From the NCBI RefSeq assembly GCF_022201045.2, contig NC_068564.1, positions 28,053,001 through 28,117,000 on the forward strand: a stretch of 64,000 nt of DNA. Reading direction: 5' to 3'. The stretch comes from Citrus sinensis. Taxonomy: Eukaryota; Streptophyta; Magnoliopsida; Sapindales; Rutaceae. Of the stretch, positions 10,339-22,678 are shown in pieces. Each line of letters begins with the position of its first letter. The stretch's first letter is position 1. The position numbers were made by a program, and so were the translations under genes. Below the pieces are notes generated by a model that worked only from the letters and a program-made list of their open reading frames with translations, was not told the DNA's origin and did no database searches.

Positions 10339-13300
10339 TTACTGGAAGTACTTTTTCAAGTGCTCGGCGTTCCACGACCTCTTCACCTCTCGTCCGTCTG
10401 GATACGCCAGCTTGTAGGCTCCTGGTCCAGTTGCTCGTATCACCCTGTACGGGCCTTCCCATTTCGGTCCAAGAGCTCCATGGTTGGGATTCCTGGTGTT
10501 TTGGTTCACCTTCCTGAGCACCCAATCTTCTGTTCGGAACTGCCTCACGTGTACGTTCTTGTTGTAATAACGCATAACCCTTTGCTGACACTGGGCCACT
10601 TTCTGTGAGGCCCCTTCCCTTTTCTCCTCAAGTAGGTCCAGGCTTAAGCAGATCTGCTCGTCATTTTGCTTTTCAGTGAAATATTCCGTTCGATGTGTCC
10701 CCACTCCAATTTCTGCTGGGACTACCGCCTCATGACCGAAAGCTAAAGCGAACAGGGTTTCCCCCGTGGCGGTTTTGTGAGTTGTTCGGTATGCCCATAA
10801 CACTCCTGGTAGCTCGTCAACCCAGGCTCCCTTCTTCTCTCCCAACCTAGTTTTCAGGAGCTTCTTTATCACTTTGTTGGCCACTTCCACCTGTCTGTTT
10901 GCCCGGGGGTGAGCGGGGGTACAGAACTTCAGATCCACCCCCAAATTTTGGCAAAATTCCTTGAAGTTGCCGTTGTCAAATTGCTTCCCGTTGTCTGTAA
11001 TGATGGTATAGGGAATCCCGTATCTGCAGATGATGTTCTTCCAAATGAAATCAGTTGTCTTTCTCTCCGTGATTTGGCTGAAGGCCCCCACTTCCACCCA
11101 CTTGGTGAAGTAGTCTATTGCCACAATTGCATGTGTTGCCGCTCCCCGGCCCTTAGGTAACGGACCAATCACGTCGATTCCCCACTGAGCGAAAGGCCAC
11201 GGGAATGTCATAGTGGTCAGCTTTTCTGGGGGTTGTGCAGGAACCTCAGAGAAGCTTTCGCAGGTTTTACAGTTCTTTGTCATCCTTTTCTCATCCTGGT
11301 GCATTGTTGGCCAGAAGTATCCTTGCCGAAGTGCCTTGAAGGCTAAAGTTCTTGCCCCCGAATGATTGCCGCATATTCCTTCATGAATCTCCCTCAGTAC
11401 ATAATCTGCCTCCTCCTCATCCACACATCTCAAAAGGGGCAAGGTGAACCCTCAGCGATACAGCACTTCATCTAGTAGCGTGTACCTCGCTGCTCGGCAT
11501 TTTAACTTTCTTGCTTACCTTTTGTCCTCTGGTAAAACTTTATCGCGGATATATGCGCGAATCGGGTCCATCCAGGATTCTCCAGTGCTTACTCTCATCA
11601 CTTCCACTTCCTCTCCTATACTCGGCGAGGTCCTTACCTCTAGTGGGACCGACTTAGGTAATTTCGGATATGCAATTGCGGCCATCCTAGCCAACATATC
11701 CGCTCGGTAATTCTCATTCTGGGATATCTGCTTTACCTCCACTTCTTGGAAAAGCCTGACCATCTGCCTTGCCTTTTTCAAATAAAGACCCATCTTCTCT
11801 CCCCTTGCTTGGAACTGATCGTTGAGCTGATTACATACCAATTGAAAATCTGCTCGAATTTCTATCCTCTCTGCTCTTAAAGCATGTACAAGTCCGAGCC
11901 CGGTGATAAAGGCTTCATATTCAGCTTGGTTGTTTGTGAGCTGAAATTCGAACTTCACTGCATATGTTATTTCGGTCCCTTCTGGGCTCCGTATTACAAC
12001 TCCTGCTCCAGATCCTTGCTCACTACATGATCCGTCAACCATTATCAACCACACCCCCTCTGTTTTCTCCTGCTCTATTGGTTGCTCCTCCCGAACTTCT
12101 TCCCCTGGCTCCGCTCGGTCAACCATAAATTCTGCCAGTGCTTGGGCTTTGATTGCTCCTCGGGGTTTATAGGAGAGGTCAAATTCACTTAGCTCCACAG
12201 ACCATTTTACTAACCGACCAGATGCATCTGGTTTTTGAAGTGTTTGCCGAAGAGGCTGGTCAGTCATCACAACAATCTGGTGGGCCTGAAAATACGGTCT
12301 GAGTTTTCGGGCTGCCGTTATTAGAGCTAGCGCCCACCTCTCCATCAATGGATATCTGGTTTCTACGTCTACCAGGACTTTGCTCGTATAGTATACCGGG
12401 TGTTGCTTTCCTTCCTCTTCTCTGACCAAAACCGAGCTGGTAGCCCATTCAGAGATTACCAGGTACAGAAACAGCTGGTCACCCTCTCTCGGAGTTGACA
12501 GTAACGGTGCACGGGCCAGATATTCCTTCAGCTGCCCAAATGCTTCATCGCACTCTGATGTCCACTCCATCTTTCTCCCTTTCTTTATGATTTGGAAGAA
12601 ATGGTGGCATTTATCTGTGGCCCGCGAGATGAATCGGTTCAATGCTGCCAATTTCCCTGTAAGGCTCTACACCTCCTTAACTGTCCGCGGAGATCTCATT
12701 TCTGTAACCGCTCGTATTTTTTCAGGGTTGGCCTCAATCCCTCGGTGGCTTACCAGGAATCCCAGGAATTTGCCCGAGCTGACCCCAAATGCAAATTTCT
12801 CCGGGTTTAGTTTCATCTCATACTTCCTCAGTAATTCAAAGGTCTCTTCTAGATGCTTCACATGATCCCTCGGCTCTTTGGACTTTGTAATCATATCATC
12901 CACGTATACCTCCATAGTGTGTCCAATCAACGGTTTGAAGATCTTGTTTACCAACCTTTGATAGGTGGCTCCTGCATTTTTTAGGCCGAAAGGCATTACC
13001 CTGCTGTTGAGTCCACCAGCTGATCTATTTTGGGTAGGGGAAAGCTGTCCTTTGGGCATGCCTTATTGAGGTCCGTGAAGTCCACACACATTCTCCACTT
13101 TCCGTTGGCCTTTTTTACCAGGACTACATTTGAAATCCATTCTGGGTACCTGGCTTCCCTTATAAATCCTGCTTTCAATAGCTTCTCCACCTCGGTGTTT
13201 ATGGCCTCGTACATTTCCTGGTTAAAGCATCTCCTCTTCTGTCTCACTGGCCTTGCCCCCTTTTTTATGGCCAACTTGTGGCAAGCTACCCCGCGGTCAA

Positions 13301-13991
13301 TTCCTGGCATATCCTCATGAGACCAGGCAAATATATCTGCATGGGACCGTAGACACTTCACTAGCTCGCCTTTTATTGCTTCGCCCAATTCTGATCCGAC
13401 CTTAACCACTCTGCTAGGGTCATTCCTGCTTACAACAACCTCATTCAGCTTCTCAACAAGTTCCTGGCGACCATTTTTTGAATCCCCTCGGCTATCTAGA
13501 GAGGTCACCTGCAGCGTTTCCTTGGCCGCTGTAGCATAGCAGCTCCTCGCCATTCTTTGGTCGCCTTTTACTACACCCACAACTCCATTTATTCTGTACT
13601 TCAGCGCCAGATAATGCGTGGACATTACACATTGGCTTATCCTCATGAACGGTCTCCCCAATATCATCTGGTAAGGATTTCTTTCCTCTACCACGACAAA
13701 GTCCAGCATCATCGTTCTTTCAAATGGCTTTGTCCCCACAGTAATCGGGAGTTCAATGACCCCCATGGGAGTTAGTCGTCCCCCTCCAAATCCCTTCAAT
13801 GATGTATTCGTCCGCTCCAGCTTTAAGTCTGAAATCCCCATATCATTTAGGGCCGACTTAAACAGAATATCGACTGAACTGCCTGTGTCCACCAGTATTC
13901 GCTGCAATTCTGTACCGGCCACCTTTGCCTTAATCACTAAGGCATCCTCATGAGGATACAGAATACCCTTTTCGTCATCCTCCGTCCACAT
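10339..13991 (-). pseudogene. Retrotransposon pol: protease, RT, RNase H (two), integrase; broken
   Basis: Protease motif LVDTGSSVDILF lies at the 5' end, followed by the RT start through DLNKACPKDSFPL (12996-13991). The frame then stops at 12996-12998 and resumes one base out of phase with MPFGLKNAGATYQ and YVDDM (from 13059). The RT palm segment with the first catalytic Asp is missing. Further in-frame stops are TAG 12667-12669, TAA 11515-11517 and TGA 11452-11454. The connection RNase H is followed by a second RNase H (MVDGSCSEQGSGAGVVI, ...NNQAEYEAF), a mark of the Tat lineage. Integrase (11442 to 10339) shows the HHCC finger (CKTC), DVIGPLP, TDNGKQFD and a Glu in NRQVEVANKV. No chromodomain is seen. 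Confidence 0.92.
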
Positions 13992-14000
13992 AATGGGAAC

Positions 14001-15995
14001 TTACCGCACTTTTGCTCTTTTGGCTGCTGGCAAATTTAGAAGCACCTTTTTGCCAGTCATGGCGTATCTCCCATAGTTCTTCCGTGCTCTGTTTGAATCC
14101 CCGGCCAATGTTGGCCCTCCTGCTATCACACGGATGGCCGGCTGTTCTCGTTCCAGACCCCTCTCAACTCCTTCATCCCGTGTGTACTCTGACTCAATGA
14201 CAGGGGACACTCCGTCTACATACTCGTCCAAGTATCGGTTCCTTACTAAATCTTCCACCTGAATCTTCAGGTCACGACATTGGCTGATAGTGTGACCGTG
14301 AGTGTCGTGGAATTTGCAGAATCTGCCCTTATCCCGTCGATGAGCCAGTTTTGTTATTGGGGCTGGAGGGTATAGCAGGCCTCGTCCCTCGATCTTCTCA
14401 TATAATTCCTCCATAGAGATTTTTAATGGAGTGTACTGTCTATAGGCCGAGCTCTGGTCTACCAGCTGAACTGCTCGGTTATTATGAATGTCACATCGGG
14501 CTGTCCCAGTTGCTAACTGATCTGGTCGACTAGCCCTGGAATTGGTTGCATGTAATGCTCTGGGAGTGTTGTGGTAGGGGTGGGCAGCCATCTGCCGGAA
14601 TTCTCGCTGCCGCTCTGGGATCGGGGGGCGCTGAGGTTGAGCCCGGCTGTGTTGGAACTGTTGTGCTCTCGGAGCTATGGGGTAAGGGCGGGACCGAGCT
14701 GATATTCCGCCCATCCCTGAAGATTCTCTAGTTCGCTTTCCCAACCCGCTCCCTTTCGGGGCTCTCCGCTCCTTTCGCCTCAGCTCTTCCAGCTGTTCAC
14801 TTTTAATTCTTGCTGATTTCTCCTCTTCGATTTCTATATCTCGTCTCGCCTGCTCATATCCCGACGAGTAATTCTGTACGAGGGGGCTTATTAAGTTATA
14901 CCACAATCGGCCGATTCTTACACCTTCTTTTAATCCCCTCAACGCTTGCGGGTGATTAAAAGCTCCCAAATCCAGCACGGCTCGGTGGTATCATTTTATA
15001 AAATCCCGAAGGGATTCATGCTCCTCCTGCTTCATCCCCATCAATTCCATCATGTCGTCCTCTGTGGCCACTACCCCTCGGAACTGCTCGGCCAACTCCT
15101 GGCACATCTGCTCATACCCCTTTATACTTCATTGGGGCAGCTTGCGGTACCATTCTCGGGCTCGTCCCTCTAGTGTCAACGGGAACATCCTACACCTCTG
15201 AGCTGGTGTCAACCCCTGCACACCCGTCATGTCGTTGAAACGCTCAATGTTCACCAACGGGTCACTTCGCCTGGAGTATTTGAGGTCAGGGAAGCGGAAA
15301 TCTCTTGGGATTATGGTACTCATGATCTCAGTTGATAACGGAGATTCGTCATCTAGCATTATCCTTCAGCTCGGGGGCTTTCTCTTGCCCTGCATCTCCT
15401 CTATCACCTGCGCCAATCTGCGCACCTCCCCCTCCAATTCTATAGCACGATCAGGATCACGTGCAGCTATCTGGTCTCGCTCCTGCTCGACGTTCTGCAA
15501 CCGCTGTCTGAGCTCTCCTTCATCAACACTGGCCCCTCGGCCATTAATTCGCAGTATTCGTCCGGGGCGAGGTTGGTCTCTCCCTTCATCCACGTGTTCC
15601 CCTGGGACCCGACCAGTACTTCTATGGGGATGCACCCCATTAGGTTGATCTGGGGGCGGAGGGATTTCCTTGACTCTACGCCCCCGGATGCTGGGTTCTG
15701 CTCCAACTTCGTCTCTTCCCACGGGGGTTTCACAATCCCTTCTCCGCTCATCCCTCAGCTCAAACAATATGGTTGTGAGAGTCTCCATTTGTTTCTTCAT
15801 CCGCTCCAATCGATCTTGCATCACCCTCTCTCGGGCTTCATTTGTAATTTCCCGAAGGGTGATTGTCTCCCCCGATTCGTTATCCTTCCTCAAAGCGTCC
15901 TTCCTTGACAAATCCATGTCTAATCGTTCGATGTTTCTCCGGTAACTACTAATTCGGTGGTAGTTTTTTATCCAGCTCCCCACAGACGGCGCCAA
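14001..15995 (-). pseudogene. Retrotransposon gag, broken by three stops
   Basis: One reading frame from 15995 to 14001 encodes a Gag-like product. It has a charged coiled N-terminal part, a retrotrans_gag core (LTLEGRAREWYRKLPQ near 15140), a basic/Pro-rich segment and a zinc-knuckle-like motif CKFHDTHGHTISQC (near 14300). In-frame TGA codons occur at 15366-15368, 15129-15131 and 14991-14993. The frame ends at TAA 14001-14003, after which the protease frame continues without a shift. The three TGA codons fit C-to-T or G-to-A decay. No intact capsid protein can be made. Plus-strand frames in this interval are antisense shadows. Confidence 0.88.
15977..15994 (-). other. Primer-binding site
   Basis: TGGCGCCGTCTGTGGGGA on the minus strand, three bases inside the 5' LTR. 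It ends with the complement of a tRNA 3' CCA, as expected for a tRNA-primed plant gypsy element. I cannot decide which tRNA from memory. Confidence 0.75.
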
Positions 15996-15997
15996 AA

Positions 15998-16665
15998 TGT
16001 TGATGCTGAAATCTGCTCGCCTCTTGACCGACCAGATTCTTTCACCAACGTTTGTGTTATCTACTATTGCTCGTTCACTAGGATTGGAATCATCCTCCTT
16101 TCTCTCAATAGACCTGCACTCACTAAAAATGGATCAGAGACGCCGGTGGTTTTGCCGGCGTAAACCCTCCGATGCCTAAGTTAGCACAAGGTGTTTACGG
16201 AAAAACAGTGTAATTTGGATTCCAGGAGTTTATTAAAAATTTGTAAGGAAATGGCTTGGTTGCAATTTGACAGGGTTTTCCATCTCTCTTTTTTTCTATC
16301 CCTTTCTTCATCGATTTCTTCCTCTTTTATAGCCGCTGTCCCCCCGTTCCCATTTGCCCTTCACCCCACCTTTTTCGGGTAGTGGCAGCCCCTCCCGGAA
16401 CTCTAACCGCTGCATTATGGGCAAATGTGGGATCTCGCATCTCCCGCAACGGTTCTGGGAACAGCGCAACTACCGCGATTCTGTGGGATCGTGTTCCCGC
16501 TTTTTTGGGGGACGGGTACCGGCTCGATATATACCTCTGGTTGGTAATCGCCTATGATCGGTTCATGCTTGTCCCCGTGTTCTGCTCGTACTATTTGGCC
16601 GAGGTGATCCATGCCGGGGTGGAAATTAGTAGCATGGCCGACCTGGTGCTTTTATTTACTTAACA
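15998..16665 (-). repeat. 5' LTR
   Basis: 668 bp with the same TG/CA ends. It would drive the minus-strand genomic transcript; the TATA-like CTATAAAAG is at 16324-16332. Followed by the target duplication AATAT at 16666-16670. Confidence 0.96.
16324..16332 (-). promoter_or_regulatory. TATA box of the 5' LTR
   Basis: CTATAAAAG on the minus strand within the 5' LTR. An identical copy lies at 6237-6245 in the 3' LTR. Assigned by motif and orientation only. Confidence 0.55.
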
Positions 16666-16670
16666 AATAT

Positions 16671-19620
16671 TCAACCTAAAAAAAGAAGCAATTGTCCATT
16701 GTTGGACCTCCCAACCGCTCAGTTCAAGTGGATCTTCAAACTCTCATGGCATTCAATAAAAGAGTGATGTGCAGACTCTAGATGAAATGTATCTGCTCAA
16801 TGAGTAGAGGAATGATTGTTCTTTGTAGCCTTCTTGTGGGATTATTGTTCTAACATCCGCAGTGTGAGATGGATGCAGGGATCAACTTGACACAGAGAAG
16901 ATAGCGTCTTAAGTAAGGGCGACCACACTATTATCTCGATGACTATAAACAGAGGGGTCTCAGGTAAATGATTCTCGAGCTGAAACAAACGCCATTCCTT
17001 CTATCAATCTTATAATTCTAAAGTTTTAGATATATAAAATTTATTCTTCCAAAAACCTAATGGCCAACTAGTGAATCCTCCGTAAGCTTAAAGATCCCCT
17101 CACTAGCCTTTCAGGAGGCTCCACTACACATTTACAAGTTATCCAGATCACAAGAAACTCTCTTAAGAGATATCATAAGCTTATTTAAAAGAAACCCATA
17201 ACTGAATTGAAAGTGGGAAGGTTCCTACTGGCACCTTAATTGTTTGTTCTCATTTGTAGGGATAGAATGAGCAATACATACGACTCAATCCATCTTTAGG
17301 CAAAAAATATTTTTCACATCTCAGAATATGTGCCCTCCACCTCAGCCTATAACTTTGCCACGTCGGATCCACTTCATTTGACAATTGACCTAAATTCTTG
17401 CATCAACAGAACTCAACCAATAGTTTATCGAATGAGAAGAATTTAAATCTAAGATAACTTGTAATTTCTAAAATATTATATAAATGGAGCGAGTATGATT
17501 CTTACTACAAAAAAACTACTACTTAATAATCGTCATAAATTTTTCGTTCTCAATAACAATTTTTTACTTACCAGTTGATTTTTTAATTAAATTTATCAAA
17601 AATTGTTATTTTATCATATTTTCAAACGTATGACAATTGTCACATACAAATATTTTATTTGTTACCTTAATATGATTAATTAATCAACTAAAAATATATA
17701 GCAAATAATGTTGTTCACATTACAGTGCAAGACACCACTTGATGGTATTTAACATTATTCACGAATCTTTATCTTATCACAACACATACAATTGCTTTAT
17801 AAATAGTCTGTTATTGAGCGAAATATTTTAATAAAACACTATATTTTAGGAAAATTTGAAAAATATATGCTTTAGCATGAATTACGAGTGCACATATGAA
17901 ACTTTTAAATCATGGATTAAAAATGTACTCATTTCATTGGCATGGTAACTATTGCATGATTAAGAGTTGTATTTTGTGCATAATTGTTGCATATAAGATT
18001 TAAGTTTGCAGTGTTTCATTTCAATGTATATATACATATGTATTAAGGTTTACGTTGAGATATTGGAGTAAATTAATACGAATTGTAATATTTTGAGATT
18101 CAAATTTAATATATCGGAGGAGTTCTCCGAATTTTCTTGCTGCCCATTTTTCTTGCCTTTTTAGTATCCATCTTTACCATTTTTAATCAACATATCATTT
18201 CAACTCCAATCATCAATATCCCCTTGAGGCAGAAGCTAGTAAAAATAGCTTCTTCTTTTTTTCTCTTTATTTAGAAAAGGATATAGAAATATAGTAGTGA
18301 TGCAAAGATAGCCTAAATTATAGGAAAAAGCCCTAGTTTATTCAATTACCACATTTTCAGTGTTTAAATATACTCTAATGTAAATGATTTCAAAATTTCA
18401 TAGTTGAATTTATCATTAATCAATAATATGTTTATTTTATGCTTTACTTGTTTTTAAAATATTAAGAAACAACAATATTGTTGTAAATTGAGTGAGTATG
18501 ATTTTTGTTAAAAAATAGTGTTACCTTAAATCTATTATATACAATAACCCTCATAATTTTGTTGTCAGTGATTGTAAATTTTTCATCATCATCTTACGAA
18601 TCATTTTTTTTTTCATATTTTTTAATATGTATTGTTTTGTAACATTCATAAACTTGTATATTGTAATGCAAAAAATAGATAAATAAATAATAAAATTAAG
18701 TGTAAAAAAATTGATACCATTCACCACTTTTAAATATATTTTTGAAACAATAAATAAACATGTCTCATGTAGTTACTAAATTATTTAATATGCAGATTAG
18801 AAAAAATCTTTGGAATTTTTTTAAAAGAACTTAGGTTTTTGAAAATTTGCAATGCTCTTTTAAATTATCAAGGTGGTTCTTTAGTATATATTATAATTCA
18901 ATAATTTTAATGTACTTATAAAATTGAGATATTAAATTTGTATCCCAACTATATAACAAATATCATACATTATATTATTAGCTCATGCCACAAATAATTA
19001 CTTAGTTCAGTGAATTTACATCAGTGCCAATCATTAATAAGACACTTTATCTACTAACATTTCAAGAACATCAGCTAATTCTGGTTAGAGGTGGGCATAT
19101 AAACTGATACATACTTTGAAAAAATAAGTTCGGTTCAATTTGAAAAAAAAAAAAAATCTATCGGTTCATTAAAAATAAGAAAAAATCGACCTGAATTAGA
19201 AAATTGAAGATTTTAAAGATTAAAAAATCAAAAGAATCGAACCACACCAGGTTGATTCGGTTCGGTTTAGTTTATAATTTTAAGAGTAATCATTCTATGC
19301 TCAGTTTGATAGAAAAAACCAAATAGAACCGAATTGTACCCACCTCAAAATTTCGTTAAAAAAAGAAAAGTCAAACAAGAAAACACCATGCCCTTTCAAC
19401 AAAATTGGCACTAAGCCAAGCTGACAAGTACCACGACACATTGGAACCCAATTCCTGTTGTTTCTGCAAACTCTCTAACAAGGTTCGTTATATATCCCAA
19501 TTTGCTGCAACTTTGCAGACACACATTTTGTTATTCTTTCAGTTACCTTTATTACTTGCCTGTACCTGCATAATCACTTCTAAACAACCAATCTTTCACT
19601 AATTTGGAGGGTCTGAAAAT
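16671..19620. other. Gene-free AT-rich spacer
   Basis: No coding exon is recognised. 19088-19346 begins AGAGGTGGGCA and ends TACCCACCTC, a terminal inverted pair with CGGTTCGGTTTAG-type inner motifs common in plant hAT-like MITEs, but no 8-bp duplication is visible. Similar AT-rich blocks around 17490 and 18500 (both with GAGTATGATT) may be diverged copies of one old repeat. The last ~200 bases should hold the leader of the LOG-like gene. Confidence 0.45.
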
Positions 19621-21659
19621 ATGGGATTTTCGATGGTGGGTTCATTTGGTCACCATGTTTTTGTCAGGAATTCTAGTCACAGGACTGTAAAGTTTGGGTC
19701 TTTCCGTGGGAAAAAAATGATTAACTATAATGTTACGATTCCAAAGTTTAAGACCTGCGCAGGAAGAGCTTTGCTTTGCAAGCGTGAGTTCGTTGACTTT
19801 GATGAGAGATCGAGCCCAGATGAGGTAAGTTTAGTTTATAGTTTCATTAAAGCTACAAACTTTTGTTCTTTTAAAATCAATTTTTAATTGTGGGGTTTTT
19901 AGTCGTGTAGTTTTGTTTGCTATGCTATCAATTTGATCAAATGATTTTAACAGCTATGAATTTGATCAAATTATTTTTACCCCGTCAGCAAAATGTGGAT
20001 TATTGCGAGATATCGTAAATGAAACATTTTGATGATTGATTCATTGCGGAAAAGCTATGAGGCAGACCAGAGAATAAATGCTGGTGCCAATGTAAGGTTG
20101 GCTTATCTGCAGCTGACTTTCAGGCTCGGCATCTTTCAATTGAATGCCGATAACGCATAATGTTATATGGAGATGAATTTTTCTTGCAATTACATTAGAG
20201 GGAAGTATTGTCAGAATACTGTTTATGTTTTGACAGCAGATTTTATGGCTGTGCTGTTCTCCTGTATTTCAAACTTTTGATCTGTGGATAATTATTCTCG
20301 AATTCCCCCGGTTACTGGTATACTTCCTTGGAACAGAACACTAAATCGCACTTTGTTGATTTTACCTCACAAATTAATTGATTTTCGCAATCTCGGATTA
20401 GCATTGATGGGATGTGGTATGCTTTTGGATATCTGCTGGACTTTGAAGCATCATTTTTTATAGCCAAATTATGATTGTTATGCTACTGAAAAGTTGGGAT
20501 ATAGGGCCATATCATCTCTAGCCCTGCTACTTACTAGTTGCTTGTGCTTTCCTTAAGGCATGGTTACTAGCTAGAATCTCTTTTAATAATTGTTTGTTAT
20601 AGATTTTATTTGCTACCTTGGGCAACTGCTTTCTTATTTGTGGAGTGGTTGTTTTATCGTGAATATGAAGCGCTTTACAATTTTGATAAACAAGAAGAAG
20701 CTCATTCTCTAACTTGGCTTTCTTGTTTGAAAGGTTAGAAAAGAGATTGAGCAATGCTACGAGCTTATACACCGACTAGGTAGGGGAGTTGTATATTTGG
20801 GTTCTTCAAGAATGGGACCTGATCATCCGCATTACTTACAATCATTCGAGTTGGGTGGAGAGGCAAGGCATCTCGTATTATAGTTTCACATCTTTCTTTT
20901 TAAATGAATATTTCATCAAATATAAGTGCATATCATCTCACTGTCTAGTTTTTTCTGATAGCCTTTTTTATGACTTAACACTGTAACTCAGCAGATTGCT
21001 AGGCTTTTGGACTGTACTACTTGGTCAGGAGCTGGTCCAGGACTCATGGATGCTGTCACCAAAGGTGCTATGCAAGCAGGAAAGCCAGTTGGTGGATTTA
21101 AGGTCGGTAAAGAAGCTGGTGAATGGACAGCCTCTAATTTCCATCCTTACCTTCCTTTAGAAACCTATCTTACTTGCAGGTAAATAATACCATTGCTACA
21201 TTTTGCTAACACCATCTTTGAGTTTGAGGTCTCTATGTTGCATGAGTATTTCAAACAAAATGCAGGTTTTTCTCGGCAAGAAAGCATGGACTCATCGATT
21301 GTGCAGTTAGGAATGATAGCTGCGATAGGACTGCTGTAGTTGCTCTCCCTGGTGGGGTTGGTACTCTGGATGAGATGTTCGAGATTCTCGCTTTAATTCA
21401 GTTAGAAAGGATTGGATCAGAGCTTCCAGTTCCTTTTCTTGTGATGAACTATGACTCATTTTATAAGAAGCTATTAGACTTTCTTGGTGATTGTGAGGAT
21501 TGGGGTACTGTGGCCAAAGATGAGGTAGCATCATTATGGAAAATCTGTGACAGTAACTCAGAAGCTTTATCTTACTTGGCAGAATTCTATGATCTCTCAT
21601 CTATTGACAAACGTGTGCACGAAGTTAACTTGAAAAGTACACATGGAATAGTTTCTTAA
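19621..21659 (+). CDS. LOG-like / 'lysine decarboxylase family' protein
   Basis: Four exons, 19621-19824, 20734-20862, 20995-21179 and 21266-21659, give 912 nt and 303 aa. The C-terminal 230 residues have the LOG/TIGR00730 Rossmann fold with YLGSSRMGP, GAGPGLMDAVTKGA and the signature PGGVGTLDEMFE. Plant LOG proteins release free cytokinin from riboside 5'-monophosphates. This is a distant member (closest in my memory to Arabidopsis At1g50575), so that activity is not assured, and no lysine decarboxylase activity should be assumed. The first ~50 residues are basic and Ser-rich with few acids, compatible with a plastid transit peptide. Intron 2 (20863-20994) begins GC (GAG|GCAAGG) and ends CAG; this choice keeps frame and gives FELGGEIARLLDC. 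The alternative GT donor, 15 nt downstream, adds residues to a conserved junction. Confidence 0.9.
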
Positions 21660-22049
21660 CAAGCTGCAAAGTCTATGTGCACGCTGACTGTAATATTTCT
21701 GTCTGTCCAGCTTAAATCATGTTGAAAACTCTTATACTATGCGCACAGAGATGGTTATTATGCCATTGCCCTCGAATATCAAAACATTCAGCTAGGCATT
21801 TGTGTTAGTTTCACTTTCCTGGAAAGCTTTTCCTAGTTTCTGTCATGTGTTCAAAGATTTTCATTAAATTATTCGACTCACATATTACCATTGAAACATT
21901 TTAAGGAACTTGAGAAACACAAAAAAGAACTTGATATACAGATAGCGTCTCTGTATTCTGCCTTAATGTTAAATATACAGTGGGCTAAATTCTAAACCCT
22001 TCTAGCTATACAGAAAAACAAGCAATTTCATGTGCCCCATATGCGTGGT
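21660..22049. other. Convergent 3' flanks
   Basis: 3'UTR space between the LOG-like gene (+) and the HMA gene (-). No additional gene is seen. Confidence 0.5.
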
Positions 22050-22678
22050 TCACATCACTGAACAGCAGATAGGCTTCTTAGGTTTGTGATCTATTTTAGC
22101 AGCCGGCAGTGGTGCCTGTGTAGGTTTTGCTTCTGTTGGCTCTGCTGCATCCAACTCTTCCTTACTTGCGTGCTCTTGGCTCGCATATTGTGTTGGAAGA
22201 TTATCCCAATATCGATCAAATCCATAGTCTATTCGATCTGGTCTGATATGTTTTCCAACTTTTGCTAGCTTTTTCAGAAGAACATCTGGAGCTATTTTCC
22301 CTGAAACATGTGCATACCCCATTTGTGCATCCAATGTGTAGGATCGATCTGACAAAAATGCATCAAAATTTGGCAGAAATGTTCATGTCGGTGAACAAAT
22401 ACTACATTAAAAAAAAAAAAAAAAGGAAAGAAGAGAAGGAAAATGGAAAATGTGCAACCTTCAATGCTGCTCAGCAATTTATCCATTGATTTTTGCCAGC
22501 CAGTAGTCTCAGTGTCCACTATCAAAGTACAACTCTACAGCATAGTATACAGGCTAAAAGAGATAAATAACCAGAAAATTATAACAAAAATAGAAAAGAA
22601 AATGGATTTGAAAACGAATAATTTAGCTTAATTTCTGTGTTACTATCTTACCATGAATCCTGGGGATGGAGAGGCCAT
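22050..22678 (-). CDS. HMA-fold protein without CxxC, C-terminal CaaX (HIPP-like)
   Basis: Three exons (22652-22678, 22459-22534, 22050-22348), 402 nt, 133 aa, GT-AG introns. The fold is that of heavy-metal-associated domains: beta strand CTLIVDTETTGWQKSMDKLL, then SYTLDAQMGYAHVSGKIAPD and LLKKLAKVGKHI. The metal-binding CxxC loop is replaced by TTGW, so copper/zinc binding is doubtful. The tail is Ala/Pro/Glu-rich and ends CCSVM; the last four residues CSVM are a CaaX box favouring farnesylation, as in HIPPs (heavy metal isoprenylated plant proteins), which tether to membranes. Same exon structure as the paralogue at 24628-25274, including an identical 76-nt middle exon length. Exon 1 encodes only MASPSPGFM. 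Confidence 0.85.

Larger units (their letters stand above)
5911..16665 (-). mobile_element. Tat-lineage Ty3/gypsy LTR retrotransposon, inactivated
   Basis: A 10,755-bp element between 5-bp duplications AATAT (5906-5910 and 16666-16670). Sense transcription is on the minus strand, so the 5' LTR is 15998-16665. Order along the element: LTR, primer-binding site, gag, protease, RT, RNase H, second (archaeal-type) RNase H, integrase, tandem repeats, an ORF on the opposite strand, polypurine tract, LTR. Dual RNase H, 3' tandem repeats and an antisense ORF are described for the Tat lineage (Grande/Ogre/Retand type). By eye the two LTRs differ at 16 of 668 positions (13 transitions, 3 transversions) with no indels, about 2.4%. 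At a commonly used plant rate of 1.3e-8 per site per year this is roughly one million years. gag-pol carries several stops and an RT deletion, so this copy cannot move by itself. Confidence 0.95.

Noticed and set aside
15573-15908. Plus-strand frame of about 110 codons opposite gag
   Set aside because: Antisense shadow of gag; the genuine antisense ORF of this element lies at 7142-9323.
17480-18600. CACTA-like ACTACAAAAAA motif and similar AT blocks
   Set aside because: No matching inverted end or 3-bp duplication found.
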